Made by a program: the position numbers and the translations under genes. The notes beneath the pieces were generated by a model. That model was not told the origin of the DNA and ran no database searches. It saw only the letters and a list, made by a program, of their open reading frames with translations. Positions 7,897-15,197 of a stretch of 28,268 nucleotides of DNA are shown here, piece by piece. Position 1 is the first letter of the stretch. Each line of letters begins with the position of its first letter. Source of the DNA: an uncultured Bacilli bacterium (lineage in GTDB: Bacteria; Bacillota_I; Bacilli_A; RF39; UBA660); assembly GCA_944327425.1 (NCBI GenBank), contig CALVHJ010000002.1, positions 1-28,268 of the forward strand, in the 5' to 3' direction.

Positions 7897-8664
7897 ATGA
7901 AGATACTTAAATATAAAAAAATAAAAGGAAATGAATACAAAATTATAACCGACAAAGAAGAATATAAGCTTTATGATGATATCATCATAAAGCATGAATT
8001 ATTATTAAAAAAGGAAATAAATAAAAAAGAATGGGAAAAAATTTTAAAAGAAAACAACTTACTAAGTGCTTATTATGTATGTCTAAAAGCAATAAATACT
8101 AAACTTCGTACCGAAAAAGAATTAAGAACACTTTTAAATAAAAAAGAATATAACAATAATGAAATAGACTATGCTCTAAAAAGATTAAATAAAGAAGGTT
8201 ATTTAAATCACCAAACTTACATTGATGCTTATATTCATGATATGTTGCATTTAAATCAAGTTGGTGAAAAAAAGATATATCAAGATCTTCTTCATCTAGG
8301 TTTTAATAGCAAAGAAATATTAGACCAACTAAATAAAGTAGACAAAAAATTATATCAAGAAAAGATTGCAAAATATATAAATAAAAAATTAAAAGCCAAT
8401 AAAAAAAGTGCTAATGAATTTATCAAAAAAACAACCCTTGAATTAATAAATAAGGGTTTTCTAAAAGAAGATATAACTAATTATTTATCTACACTTGATA
8501 TTAAAGATAATGAATTAGAACTTGAAAAACTAATATTAAAACTCTACAAAAAATACATTAATAAATATGATTTATATACTACTAAAACCAAAATAAAACA
8601 AAATTTATATTTAAAAGGCTATAAAGATATAGATATAGATGAGTATTTAAAAAGAGCTTCCTAA
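7897..8664 (+). CDS. recX: Regulatory protein RecX
   Basis: The 255-residue, strongly basic and helical protein shows the repeated three-helix modules of RecX. The best-conserved part is at residues about 65-130 (SAYYVCLKAINTKLRTEKEL ... EIDYALKRLNKEGYLNHQTYIDAYIHDM), followed by further weaker repeats. RecX binds in the groove of RecA filaments and damps recombination and RecA co-protease activity. The length is like the long RecX forms of Bacillus (about 260 residues) rather than the short E. coli form. GGAGGG lies 6 nt before the ATG. The gene has its own promoter rather than following recA, as is common in Bacilli. It is convergent with prsA, with 7 nt between the stops. Confidence 0.88.
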   Translation: MKILKYKKIKGNEYKIITDKEEYKLYDDIIIKHELLLKKEINKKEWEKILKENNLLSAYYVCLKAINTKLRTEKELRTLLNKKEYNNNEIDYALKRLNKEGYLNHQTYIDAYIHDMLHLNQVGEKKIYQDLLHLGFNSKEILDQLNKVDKKLYQEKIAKYINKKLKANKKSANEFIKKTTLELINKGFLKEDITNYLSTLDIKDNELELEKLILKLYKKYINKYDLYTTKTKIKQNLYLKGYKDIDIDEYLKRAS

Positions 8665-8673
8665 GAGCTCTTT
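8646..8673 (-). terminator. Terminator between recX and prsA
   Basis: AAAGAGCT (8651-8658) and AGCTCTTT (8666-8673) form an 8-bp stem with a 7-nt loop. Read on the minus strand it ends in a TTTTT run, so it mainly serves prsA; the plus-strand side has only TTT. It covers both stop codons of the convergent pair. Confidence 0.7.
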
Positions 8674-9697
8674 AATCTGTTGTAGCATTTTCATAAGTAT
8701 TAATTAGATTATTCATATAAATACCATATTGACTATCCATTTCACTATCAATAATATCAAGTTCATATAAGTCACGATAATAACGTACGGCATCTACCAT
8801 TAAAGATTGATCTTCACTTAATTTATCAGTAGCAATAGCTTCTTTCATTTGATCTAATACATCATCATAACTATCTTTTTCACCTGTAGCCGTTTTTAAT
8901 ATTACATGATAACCCAACTCTGTTGTAATAAGTTCGGTAGAATACTCACCATCTTCAAGTTCACTAGCAGCTCTAACAAGTTCATCATAACTACTATCTA
9001 GTGAGCCAATATTAATTTCACCTAAATTACCACCATCATCTTTAGTATCATCATCCTCCGAATATTCTTCTGCTAAACGAGCAAATACTTCGGTAATATC
9101 TTCATCATTATCCTTAGCATCATTTAATTCACTAATTATAGTATTAATTGTTTCCTGAGCCTCTGCTTCAGCTTCTTCCGTCTCTTCATCGCTCATATCA
9201 TCAGTTACATCAGGTGTAATTAAAATATGTGATATAGTCATATCCGGATAAACACTATTTTCATAATAATCTTCTAATTCTTCATCAGTGATATTATCTT
9301 TAACATAAGTCTCAATAGCTATATTTTGTAAATAATTTATATACTTGACATTTTGATAAGCTTCTACTGACTGAAATCCATAAGACTGTAAGAATGACAA
9401 TAATTGTTCTTCAGTTTCATAGGATAATCTAAGTTGATCAATTACAGCTTCTGCATAAGTATTCGCATCTTCCATACTATCTGCAAATTCATTTTCATAA
9501 ATATACTTATCAATCATATTTACTAAAGTACTTAATCCAAAACTATTTTTAATTTCTTCATAAAAATCATTAGCACTGATCATTTCTCCATCTTTAAATG
9601 TTACAACAGCTTCATCACCATTTGATAATGTCGGTATTTTACCACATCCACATAATAATAGGGAACAAACTCCCAATAATAAAACTTTTTTCTTCAT
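8672..9697 (-). CDS. prsA: Foldase lipoprotein PrsA (parvulin-type peptidyl-prolyl isomerase)
   Basis: This 341-residue lipoprotein has a lipobox LCGC with Cys18 as the lipidated residue. A helical chaperone part (about 25-150 and 275-341) surrounds a parvulin domain at about residues 153-268, which begins ISHILI and ends GYHVILK; His157 and His264 are the two family histidines. PrsA anchors to the outer face of the membrane and helps exported proteins fold. In Bacillus it supports penicillin-binding proteins, a natural link to the division transpeptidase at 15198. An acidic insert (residues about 165-222) is rich in Asp and Glu. GGAGGAAA precedes the ATG at a normal distance. It is monocistronic with its own promoter and terminator. 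Confidence 0.92.
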   Translation of the reverse strand: MKKKVLLLGVCSLLLCGCGKIPTLSNGDEAVVTFKDGEMISANDFYEEIKNSFGLSTLVNMIDKYIYENEFADSMEDANTYAEAVIDQLRLSYETEEQLLSFLQSYGFQSVEAYQNVKYINYLQNIAIETYVKDNITDEELEDYYENSVYPDMTISHILITPDVTDDMSDEETEEAEAEAQETINTIISELNDAKDNDEDITEVFARLAEEYSEDDDTKDDGGNLGEINIGSLDSSYDELVRAASELEDGEYSTELITTELGYHVILKTATGEKDSYDDVLDQMKEAIATDKLSEDQSLMVDAVRYYRDLYELDIIDSEMDSQYGIYMNNLINTYENATTD

Positions 9698-9720
9698 TAA
9701 TATTTCCTCCTAATAACTAA

Positions 9721-9749
9721 ATTATAGCAACTAAATATGAAAAATACAA
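9721..9749 (-). promoter_or_regulatory. Sigma-A-like promoter of prsA
   Basis: On the minus strand, TTGTAT (9749-9744) and TATAAT (9726-9721) are 17 nt apart, 23 nt before the ATG. The -35 matches the consensus only in TTG. Confidence 0.55.
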
Positions 9750-9822
9750 GAAAAAAGCACAAATTTACTTCTAATATTAATATAATCTTCATTGCTACAA
9801 AATATCTAGGTGTTTAACCCGC

Positions 9823-9849
9823 ACCAATTTAGTCTTTAACCATAATATA
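9823..9849 (+). promoter_or_regulatory. Possible sigma-K-like promoter before the tiny membrane proteins
   Basis: CATAATATA at 9841-9849 fits the B. subtilis sigma-K -10 pattern CATANNNTA, with an AC at 9823-9824 spaced 16 nt upstream, as in sigma-K promoters. I found no good sigma-A alternative here. In such AT-rich DNA the match may be chance, and nothing else in the window shows that the organism sporulates. Confidence 0.3.
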
Positions 9850-9882
9850 TAAGTGAAAAGACAAATAAAGGAGGAATGATTT

Positions 9883-9975
9883 ATGAATAACTGCGGATGC
9901 GGTGCTGGCTTAAGTGCTGCTATGATCTTAGTATTATTTATCCTATTAGTCATCATAGTAGGAGCATTCATTTAG
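9883..9975 (+). CDS. Tiny YjcZ-like single-helix membrane protein (30 residues)
   Basis: This short ORF encodes an N-terminal Cys/Gly-rich head (MNNCGCGAGL) followed by one hydrophobic helix (ILVLFILLVIIVGAFI) that ends the protein. That layout and the VLFILLVIIVG core match the YjcZ/'tiny transmembrane' family of Bacilli, whose members are often made during sporulation. AAAGGAGG lies 9 nt upstream of the ATG, an excellent ribosome site that supports translation. A second protein of the same type follows 28 nt downstream. Confidence 0.75.
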   Translation: MNNCGCGAGLSAAMILVLFILLVIIVGAFI

Positions 9976-10003
9976 TCTTTTTTAAGTCTTAAGGAGGTGT
10001 CCC

Positions 10004-10129
10004 ATGGGATGTTGTAAAGATAAGTGTTCTTCAAATAATGGAGGATGCGGACTTCAAAATAGTGCATTCTTAATAATTGTTTTATTTATTTTATTAGCAA
10101 TTATCTTTGGCGGATTTTTATATTATTAA
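10004..10129 (+). CDS. Tiny YjcZ-like single-helix membrane protein (41 residues)
   Basis: The protein has a cysteine-rich head (MGCCKDKCSSNNGGCG, four Cys in 15 residues) and a C-terminal helix with the same LIIVLFILLAII core as its neighbour at 9883. AAGGAGGTG lies 7 nt before the ATG. The two genes form a small operon that ends in a terminator beginning at this gene's stop codon. The extra CC and KDKC could bind a metal or form disulfides (inference). I know of no defined biochemical role. Confidence 0.72.
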   Translation: MGCCKDKCSSNNGGCGLQNSAFLIIVLFILLAIIFGGFLYY

Positions 10130-10150
10130 AGAGGCTTCACCTCTTTTTTC
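10128..10150 (+). terminator. Rho-independent terminator after the tiny membrane proteins
   Basis: AAAGAGG (10128-10134) and CCTCTTT (10140-10146) form a 7-bp stem with a CTTCA loop, running into TTTC. The stop codon of the second tiny gene overlaps the left arm. Confidence 0.8.
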
Positions 10151-10151
10151 T

Positions 10152-10180
10152 TTGACATTAAACTTAAGTTATAGTATTAT
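10152..10180 (+). promoter_or_regulatory. Sigma-A promoter of the three-gene unknown operon
   Basis: TTGACA (10152-10157) and TATTAT (10175-10180) have a 17-nt spacer, 26 nt before the ATG at 10207. Confidence 0.75.
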
Positions 10181-10206
10181 AGTGAGAAAAAGAAAGAAGT
10201 GTTTAT

Positions 10207-11553
10207 ATGACAAATGAAGAACTACGAAGTGTTATAAACTTAGCTCAAGAAAAGGGGGTTAAATCAAATACTTTAAGAAGACTATTTAATTTAATTATTA
10301 AAGACAAAGTTATATCTACAGGTAAAATAAATCAACTTAAAAAGATTTTACTATCACCTAGTATTAATGATCCTGATTTACTTACCATTTTAGAAAAAGC
10401 ATATCAAAAAAAACTAGTTATTTGGAATTATATTGAAAACTTAAACAATCACCCTTTAATTAAAGAATACTTTTTAGAGCATGATTTTGCTTATCAAGAA
10501 TGGCAGGAAATTCTAGCTTCCATAAGCATGTTTTCTAATAATAATAATATGGATAGATATTATATGGATAGATATTATATTTGTTTATTAGAAAAACTAT
10601 ATTCTAAAGAGCCTTCTTTAGAAGAAGTAAAGTTTTTTCACAAAGTTTTTCTTGCTACTTTAAATAGTCTCTTACGCTATTCAGAGTGGTATTTTAATCT
10701 TTTCTTAAATTTTAATATTCCCCTAACTGAAAGAAAAAATATTTTTACGATTATTAAACAAAATATTTTAAATATGAGCGATGCTACTTTTATTGATAAT
10801 ATTGAAGAAAAAGCTAAAAAAGTTGTCTTGGCCTACCATAAATATGGTGCTATTTTTGCTAATACTTATGCTACGGTTATAGTATGCGTATCGGATATTA
10901 ATTTACCAGAAGAATTATCTAAAGAAGAAGTTTATATTTATCAAAAACTATTTGAAATTATGTGTTATGTTTGTCTAAATGGCAACCTAAGTGTAAACTT
11001 TTTAAATTCTAAATATTATCAGTTTATTACTAACAAAAACATAGCATCTAAAGCCCGTCAAGATATAGTTTTAAATTTAACTGAAAAAGAACTAATTTTA
11101 AAAGATGAGATAGTTTTAGAATTAATATCTATTTATCGTGAAAAAGGTCTTAAAGCTATGCTTGAAGTTAAATATGCTTTTCTAAATACTAGCATTAGGA
11201 GAAATTTATTATGTAAAAAGTTTTTACTAGAAGAAACCAATATTGAAGTATTAGAATTAGCGAGAAATTTATTTAAAATTAATAGAGTAAGGCATAGTAT
11301 TGATGATTTAAATACTTTATTATCTCTAACAACTAAGGAAGAAAAAATAAACTTTATTAAATCTCTTCTAAAAAAATATCCAGATATTACAGAGGAAGAA
11401 TTAGAAAGAAGAAAGTTAGCCGAAGAATCTGCAATTAAAGATGCTAATGAGGCTTTTAATGCTTTTTTAAATAAAAGAATAGGGTATAAAAAATTACAAA
11501 GAACTCTAGACTCTGCTAGTAGTTATGAATTTGAAATTAAAAGGGGAAGGTAA
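10207..11553 (+). CDS. Large helical protein of unknown function, first gene of a three-gene operon
   Basis: I do not recognise this 448-residue protein. It has no signal peptide and no clear membrane helix, so it is probably cytoplasmic. It looks almost wholly alpha-helical, with amphipathic Leu/Ile/Lys/Glu repeats through its length, as in helical-repeat (HEAT/TPR-like) scaffolds. A charged helix rich in Glu, Arg and Lys (about residues 396-412, ITEEELERRKLAEES) lies near the C terminus. An in-frame 15-bp duplication gives MDRYY twice in a row. The weak ribosome site AAAGAAG precedes the ATG. Its TAA overlaps the ATG of the next gene (TAATG), implying translational coupling and a shared role for the products. 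Confidence 0.75.
   Translation: MTNEELRSVINLAQEKGVKSNTLRRLFNLIIKDKVISTGKINQLKKILLSPSINDPDLLTILEKAYQKKLVIWNYIENLNNHPLIKEYFLEHDFAYQEWQEILASISMFSNNNNMDRYYMDRYYICLLEKLYSKEPSLEEVKFFHKVFLATLNSLLRYSEWYFNLFLNFNIPLTERKNIFTIIKQNILNMSDATFIDNIEEKAKKVVLAYHKYGAIFANTYATVIVCVSDINLPEELSKEEVYIYQKLFEIMCYVCLNGNLSVNFLNSKYYQFITNKNIASKARQDIVLNLTEKELILKDEIVLELISIYREKGLKAMLEVKYAFLNTSIRRNLLCKKFLLEETNIEVLELARNLFKINRVRHSIDDLNTLLSLTTKEEKINFIKSLLKKYPDITEEELERRKLAEESAIKDANEAFNAFLNKRIGYKKLQRTLDSASSYEFEIKRGR
10549..10578 (+). repeat. In-frame 15-bp tandem duplication
   Basis: ATGGATAGATATTAT occurs twice without gap (10549-10563, 10564-10578), giving MDRYYMDRYY in the protein. The exactness points to a recent slippage event. 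Confidence 0.9.
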
Positions 11554-11960
11554 TGATGGAATACAAACTAAATATTTTACGTGATATTTTAAAATTTAGT
11601 AAAAGAGTTTTATCAAAAGAAGAACTAGAAATGTTGATATCATCACCACTTTTTAAAGATAAAAATTGTTTTACTAGTGCTGCTCTTTTAGTAAAGAAAG
11701 GTAGTATTAATATCGAAGAGTTTTTGTGTTTGCAAAAGTTATCCGAAGAAGAGTTGAATCTCTTTTTAGAACCTATGGATGATAATTTTAATTACTTTTT
11801 AAAAGTTAGGCCTGAAGATATTTTAAGTGCTTTTTTAGAAATGGAAGAATATATTCGTAATAATCCTGTAGAAGCCTTAAATAATAAGCGTTTAAATGAC
11901 GAAATAAAAACAAGAATTAAAGAATTTTACCAAATAGAACAAGAACAAATAAAAAGATAG
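11553..11960 (+). CDS. Small helical protein of unknown function, second gene of the operon
   Basis: This is a 135-residue soluble, acidic, predicted all-helical protein that I do not recognise. It starts at an ATG overlapping the TAA of the upstream gene (a second ATG follows directly, and GGGGAAGG serves either one). It ends with a Glu/Gln/Lys-rich tail (QIEQEQIKR). There are no cysteine clusters or catalytic-looking motifs. Its position between two large helical proteins suggests a partner or small subunit, which is inference from coupling alone. Confidence 0.7.
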   Translation: MMEYKLNILRDILKFSKRVLSKEELEMLISSPLFKDKNCFTSAALLVKKGSINIEEFLCLQKLSEEELNLFLEPMDDNFNYFLKVRPEDILSAFLEMEEYIRNNPVEALNNKRLNDEIKTRIKEFYQIEQEQIKR

Positions 11961-11971
11961 GATGTGATAAC

Positions 11972-13393
11972 ATGTATAATGAAATGTACTTAAATAATAT
12001 GTTTGACAAAATAATTAATGACATAGATCTAACTATTTCTGAATTATCCGAATGTGGTTTTACGAAAGAAGATATTACCCTTTTGGTTAATGATGGCATA
12101 TTAAAATTTGAAAACGGAATATATAGTTTAAAAGAGGTTGAACCTTTATTTAAATATGGTCGAAAACTACTGGGACAAAAAGATAAAATAACTGCCCAAA
12201 AGTGTTTTTTAAAATGTTTTTCACTTAATCCCAATCATGATAGTGTCTGTTATGAAATGTTTATTAGAAGTATCGATGAAAAAGATTATATAACAGCCTT
12301 AAAATGTTTAGATGTTATGTGTAAAAGTGATAATTTACCTCATCAAATAGATAATAATTTATACTTATTTTTGTTAAGTGTTATAACTGATTTGCCCGAT
12401 AAATATAAAGAATACGTTAAATCTCTACGTTTAGAAGATATTTTAATAATTTATAATGATCCTAGATATGAAAATAAAAATGCTCAAAATAACATTAGAA
12501 AAACTATTTTCGCTATGAAGTTTCCTTATGCTTTAAAACAATTAAATCATTTAATTGGCAATAGCAGTCGGATGACTTCCCGAGATTTAATTTTAAAAAC
12601 TCTTATAATAAGAGCTGTTGAAGCTGAAAGAGAAAGAAAAAAAGAACTTTTTACGCTAGCTGTTAACAAAGACTACTCAGGAATTATTCACTATTTACAA
12701 GCCAAAGAAGAAAAAACAAGACTAAGCATTAATGATATTTCCCTAATAAAAATAGCTTTAGAAATTCTAAATATCAAAAGAACTAAGGAAATACCCTATC
12801 CACCACTTATTAAAACTGCTGATATTATAGTAGCTATTAAAAGACAGGATTATAAACAAGCTTTAATGTTAAAAAAAGAATATATGACCCAAAAAGAAAT
12901 TACTACTAAAGATGCTCTAACCCTTTTATTAGAAGATATATGTGCTTTAATAGATGATCTTACTTTGAATGAAAAAGAAGATGAAATAACCCAAATAATA
13001 AAACTTTTAAATGAAGGCCAATCTTTTGAAGCCTTTAACGTTTTAGAAAAACACATGCAAGAAATTGGTAAAGAAGAATATTTATTTTTAGTTGTTGATC
13101 TAATCAAAATCAGTATTTTAAAAGGGGATGGAGATTTTTCCAAAGCAAGAAAAATGCTTAGTTATTTAAAAAGAAACGATTTTGAATTATATTTAGCAAA
13201 ATATATAGAAAAATTTTATCTAAGTCTTGCTTATAATAGTTTTGATGAAGCATATCTTTATTTAGATATTATTACGCGTGGATGCGATTTAAAAGGTGAT
13301 AATACTCTTGCTTCTAATCTAATAGAAATATTTAACTTAGCCAAAAGTATTGCCACCAGTAAAGAATTTGTTCAAGCATTAGGAAAAAACTAG
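11972..13393 (+). CDS. TPR-like helical-repeat protein of unknown function, third gene of the operon
   Basis: The 473-residue protein has no signal or membrane segment. Its N-terminal part (about 10-55, TISELSECGFTKEDITLLVN and DGILKFENGIYSL) resembles a small winged-helix-like module. Residues about 55-115 read like a tetratricopeptide pair (AQKCFLKCFSLNPNHDSVCY, then DYITALKCLDVM), and helical repeats continue to the end. TPR folds mediate protein-protein contacts; the partners here are unknown. AGGATGTGATA precedes the ATG, 11 nt after the previous stop. The gene ends inside a terminator hairpin, closing the operon just before the division cluster. The first and third proteins are similar in size and composition, but I cannot show homology by eye. 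Confidence 0.72.
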   Translation: MYNEMYLNNMFDKIINDIDLTISELSECGFTKEDITLLVNDGILKFENGIYSLKEVEPLFKYGRKLLGQKDKITAQKCFLKCFSLNPNHDSVCYEMFIRSIDEKDYITALKCLDVMCKSDNLPHQIDNNLYLFLLSVITDLPDKYKEYVKSLRLEDILIIYNDPRYENKNAQNNIRKTIFAMKFPYALKQLNHLIGNSSRMTSRDLILKTLIIRAVEAERERKKELFTLAVNKDYSGIIHYLQAKEEKTRLSINDISLIKIALEILNIKRTKEIPYPPLIKTADIIVAIKRQDYKQALMLKKEYMTQKEITTKDALTLLLEDICALIDDLTLNEKEDEITQIIKLLNEGQSFEAFNVLEKHMQEIGKEEYLFLVVDLIKISILKGDGDFSKARKMLSYLKRNDFELYLAKYIEKFYLSLAYNSFDEAYLYLDIITRGCDLKGDNTLASNLIEIFNLAKSIATSKEFVQALGKN

Positions 13394-13403
13394 TGCTTTT
13401 TTC
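13375..13403 (+). terminator. Rho-independent terminator of the three-gene operon
   Basis: AGCATTAG (13375-13382) pairs with CTAGTGCT (13390-13397), with one G-U, and a run of T follows. The hairpin lies across the stop codon of the TPR-like gene. Confidence 0.75.
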
Positions 13404-13458
13404 ATGTAAACATTTTGTAAAAATTTTTAAAAATAAAAAATAAGCGAACATTAACATC

Positions 13459-13487
13459 TTTACAAAGAAGCCTTGTTTTGGTAATAT
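13459..13487 (+). promoter_or_regulatory. Promoter of the mraZ division cluster
   Basis: TTTACA (13459-13464) and TAATAT (13482-13487) are 17 nt apart. The -10 overlaps the first of five phased TGGTA boxes, so binding there would block RNA polymerase. Confidence 0.65.
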
Positions 13488-13524
13488 TATGGTAAGCAGT
13501 GGTACATTGTGGTAGAAAGTGGGG
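13479..13524 (+). promoter_or_regulatory. MraZ-type operator: five phased TGGTA/TGGGG direct repeats
   Basis: TGGTA occurs at 13479, 13490, 13500 and 13510, and TGGGG at 13520, with spacings of 11, 10, 10 and 10 nt. E. coli MraZ binds TGGGN boxes separated by 5-nt spacers upstream of its own gene, the same 10-bp phasing. The array runs from the -10 to just before the ATG at 13533, and the last box doubles as the GGGGG ribosome site. Autoregulation of the cluster by MraZ is the natural reading. Confidence 0.8.
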
Positions 13525-13532
13525 GACCTAAA

Positions 13533-13961
13533 ATGTTCATGGGCGAGTATCATCATAACATTGATGACAAAAACAGACTAGTAATTCCCTCAAACTATCG
13601 TAGTAGTTTGGGTGAAACTTTTATCGTTACACGAGGTCTAGAAAAATGTTTATACATCTACACACAAAGCGAATGGCAAAAAATCGTCGATAAGTTAGCA
13701 AACTTACCATTTACCAAAAAAGATGCCCGTATCTTTATAAGGTCTTTCTTTTCTGCCGCTGCTAGTTGCAATCTTGATCGCCAAGGTCGCATAAATATTA
13801 CTTCCCAACAGGCCATTTACGCCGATTTAACTAAAGAATGCGTTATTATCGGCGCAAATGACCGTATTGAAATTTGGTCTAAAGATAACTGGGACAAATT
13901 TAATACTGAATACAGTGAATCACTAGAAGCTGTTGCTGAAAATCTATTTAATGGAGAGTAA
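13533..13961 (+). CDS. mraZ: Transcriptional regulator / division-cluster protein MraZ
   Basis: The 142-residue protein has the two AbrB-like MraZ half-domains, each with the DxxxR signature: DDKNRLVIPS near residue 11 and DRQGRINI near residue 88. MraZ forms a ring-shaped oligomer that binds DNA repeats upstream of itself and controls the division/wall cluster. The ATG at 13533 gives the standard MFMGEY start and sits just after GGGGGA. The upstream in-frame GTG at 13509 lies within the operator repeats and is rejected. The phased boxes at 13479-13524 are its probable target. rsmH follows after 1 nt. Confidence 0.96.
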   Translation: MFMGEYHHNIDDKNRLVIPSNYRSSLGETFIVTRGLEKCLYIYTQSEWQKIVDKLANLPFTKKDARIFIRSFFSAAASCNLDRQGRINITSQQAIYADLTKECVIIGANDRIEIWSKDNWDKFNTEYSESLEAVAENLFNGE

Positions 13962-13962
13962 T

Positions 13963-14886
13963 ATGAAACATTATAGTGTTATGTTACCGGAAGTGATAGA
14001 AGGATTAAATATTAAAGATGACGGCATTTACGTAGATGCCACACTAGGATATGCTGGTCATAGTAGGGAAATTTTAAAAAGAATAAAAAAGGGCAGTCTT
14101 TTCGCCTTTGATGCGGATAGTGAAGCCATAAACTATTCGCATCAATACCTAAGTGATATTTCTGCTAATTTTAAAATCATTCATGCTAATTTTATTAATT
14201 TAAAAGAAAAATTAGATGAAGAAAATGTTGGTCTAGTCGATGGTTTCTTATTTGATTTAGGCTTATCTAGTCCAGAGATAGATGATGCTAGAAGAGGTTT
14301 TAGTTTCATGAGTGATGCCCCCTTAGATATGCGAATGAATAGGGAAGATAAACTAACAGCTAGAATTATCCTAAACACTTATAAAGAAAGTGATCTACTA
14401 AATATCTTTTTTAGATATGCTGAAGAACCACGTAGTAAGGCCATTACCAAAGAAATTATTAATTATCGAAAAAACAAAGAAATAATAAGTACTTTAGAAT
14501 TAGTTGAAATAATAAAAAAAGCAGTAGGAGCAAATTACTTTTATAAGCATCATCCTGAAAGAGTTATTTTTCAAGCTTTGCGCATTGAAGTAAATCATGA
14601 ATTAGCATCTATTGAAAAAGCTTTACCAGATGCTATTAAAAGGCTAAAAAAAGGTGGGCGAATATGTGTTATTACTTTTCATTCTCTTGAGGATAGAATT
14701 GTAAAACAAATTTTTAAAAAAGCATCAGAGGTTGATGAAATATTTAAAGGAATGCCTGATATTCCTGAAAAGTATCAACCCTTAATAAAATTAATAAATA
14801 AAAAACCGATAACACCAAGTAAAAAAGAGTTAAGTGAAAATAGTCGCAGTAAAAGTGCAAAACTAAGAATAGTAGAAAGGATCTAA
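13963..14886 (+). CDS. rsmH: 16S rRNA (cytosine-1402-N4)-methyltransferase RsmH
   Basis: The 307-residue length is normal for RsmH (MraW). Motifs in order: VDATLGYAGHSREIL (S-adenosylmethionine loop; the family usually has GGHS, here AGHS), GFLFDLGLSSPEIDDARRGF with SDAPLDMRM, PERVIFQALRIEVNHEL, and ITFHSLEDRIVK. It methylates N4 of C1402 in 16S rRNA, next to the P-site codon. The ATG at 13963 is the usual MKHYSVML start and follows GGAGAG. The ORF could be extended upstream into mraZ, but that would give an unrelated N terminus. The ftsL start follows 1 nt after the stop. Confidence 0.95.
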   Translation: MKHYSVMLPEVIEGLNIKDDGIYVDATLGYAGHSREILKRIKKGSLFAFDADSEAINYSHQYLSDISANFKIIHANFINLKEKLDEENVGLVDGFLFDLGLSSPEIDDARRGFSFMSDAPLDMRMNREDKLTARIILNTYKESDLLNIFFRYAEEPRSKAITKEIINYRKNKEIISTLELVEIIKKAVGANYFYKHHPERVIFQALRIEVNHELASIEKALPDAIKRLKKGGRICVITFHSLEDRIVKQIFKKASEVDEIFKGMPDIPEKYQPLIKLINKKPITPSKKELSENSRSKSAKLRIVERI

Positions 14887-14887
14887 T

Positions 14888-15187
14888 ATGAGAACAAAAA
14901 GAGTAAAAAGGATTAAACTATTAAAAGGAGAAAAAATGATGTTTTTCTTAATTGTTTTCTTTGGCTTTATTGTTATGCCTACTTCATGGGTATATACTAA
15001 AGCTTTGCTATCCGAAACTAACATAGATAAAGAAAGAATAGAAAGCAAAATAGATTCTCAAAAAGATGCTAATGAAGCTTTAAGCATGCAAATAGATGAA
15101 TTAGCTTCTATTGAAAATATTCAAAGTATTGCAAGTACTAACGGTTTATCTTATAATAATAATAATATTAAAACCATAAATGAATAG
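14888..15187 (+). CDS. ftsL: Cell division protein FtsL-like
   Basis: This is a 99-residue bitopic protein with a basic head (RTKRVKRIKLLKGEK), one membrane helix (about residues 17-36), and an outer coiled-coil (about 45-85, KERIESKIDSQKDANEALSM). It ends with IQSIASTNGLSY, like the 'A...LGM' tail of FtsL. FtsL pairs with DivIC/FtsB and activates septal wall synthesis. Sequence conservation in this family is very low. The assignment rests on size, topology and its place between rsmH and the division transpeptidase, the usual site of ftsL. Confidence 0.85.
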   Translation: MRTKRVKRIKLLKGEKMMFFLIVFFGFIVMPTSWVYTKALLSETNIDKERIESKIDSQKDANEALSMQIDELASIENIQSIASTNGLSYNNNNIKTINE

Positions 15188-15197
15188 GAAGTGAAAT

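Noticed and set aside
9809..9825. GGTG ... CACC stem as a riboswitch or leader RNA before the tiny genes
   Set aside because: Only a 4-bp stem is clear, and no larger conserved fold could be recognised by eye.
11545..11560. Frameshift splitting one gene into the 448- and 135-residue proteins
   Set aside because: The TAATG overlap has a ribosome site (GGGGAAGG), and the second protein starts with a normal N terminus. Coupled genes explain it without an error.
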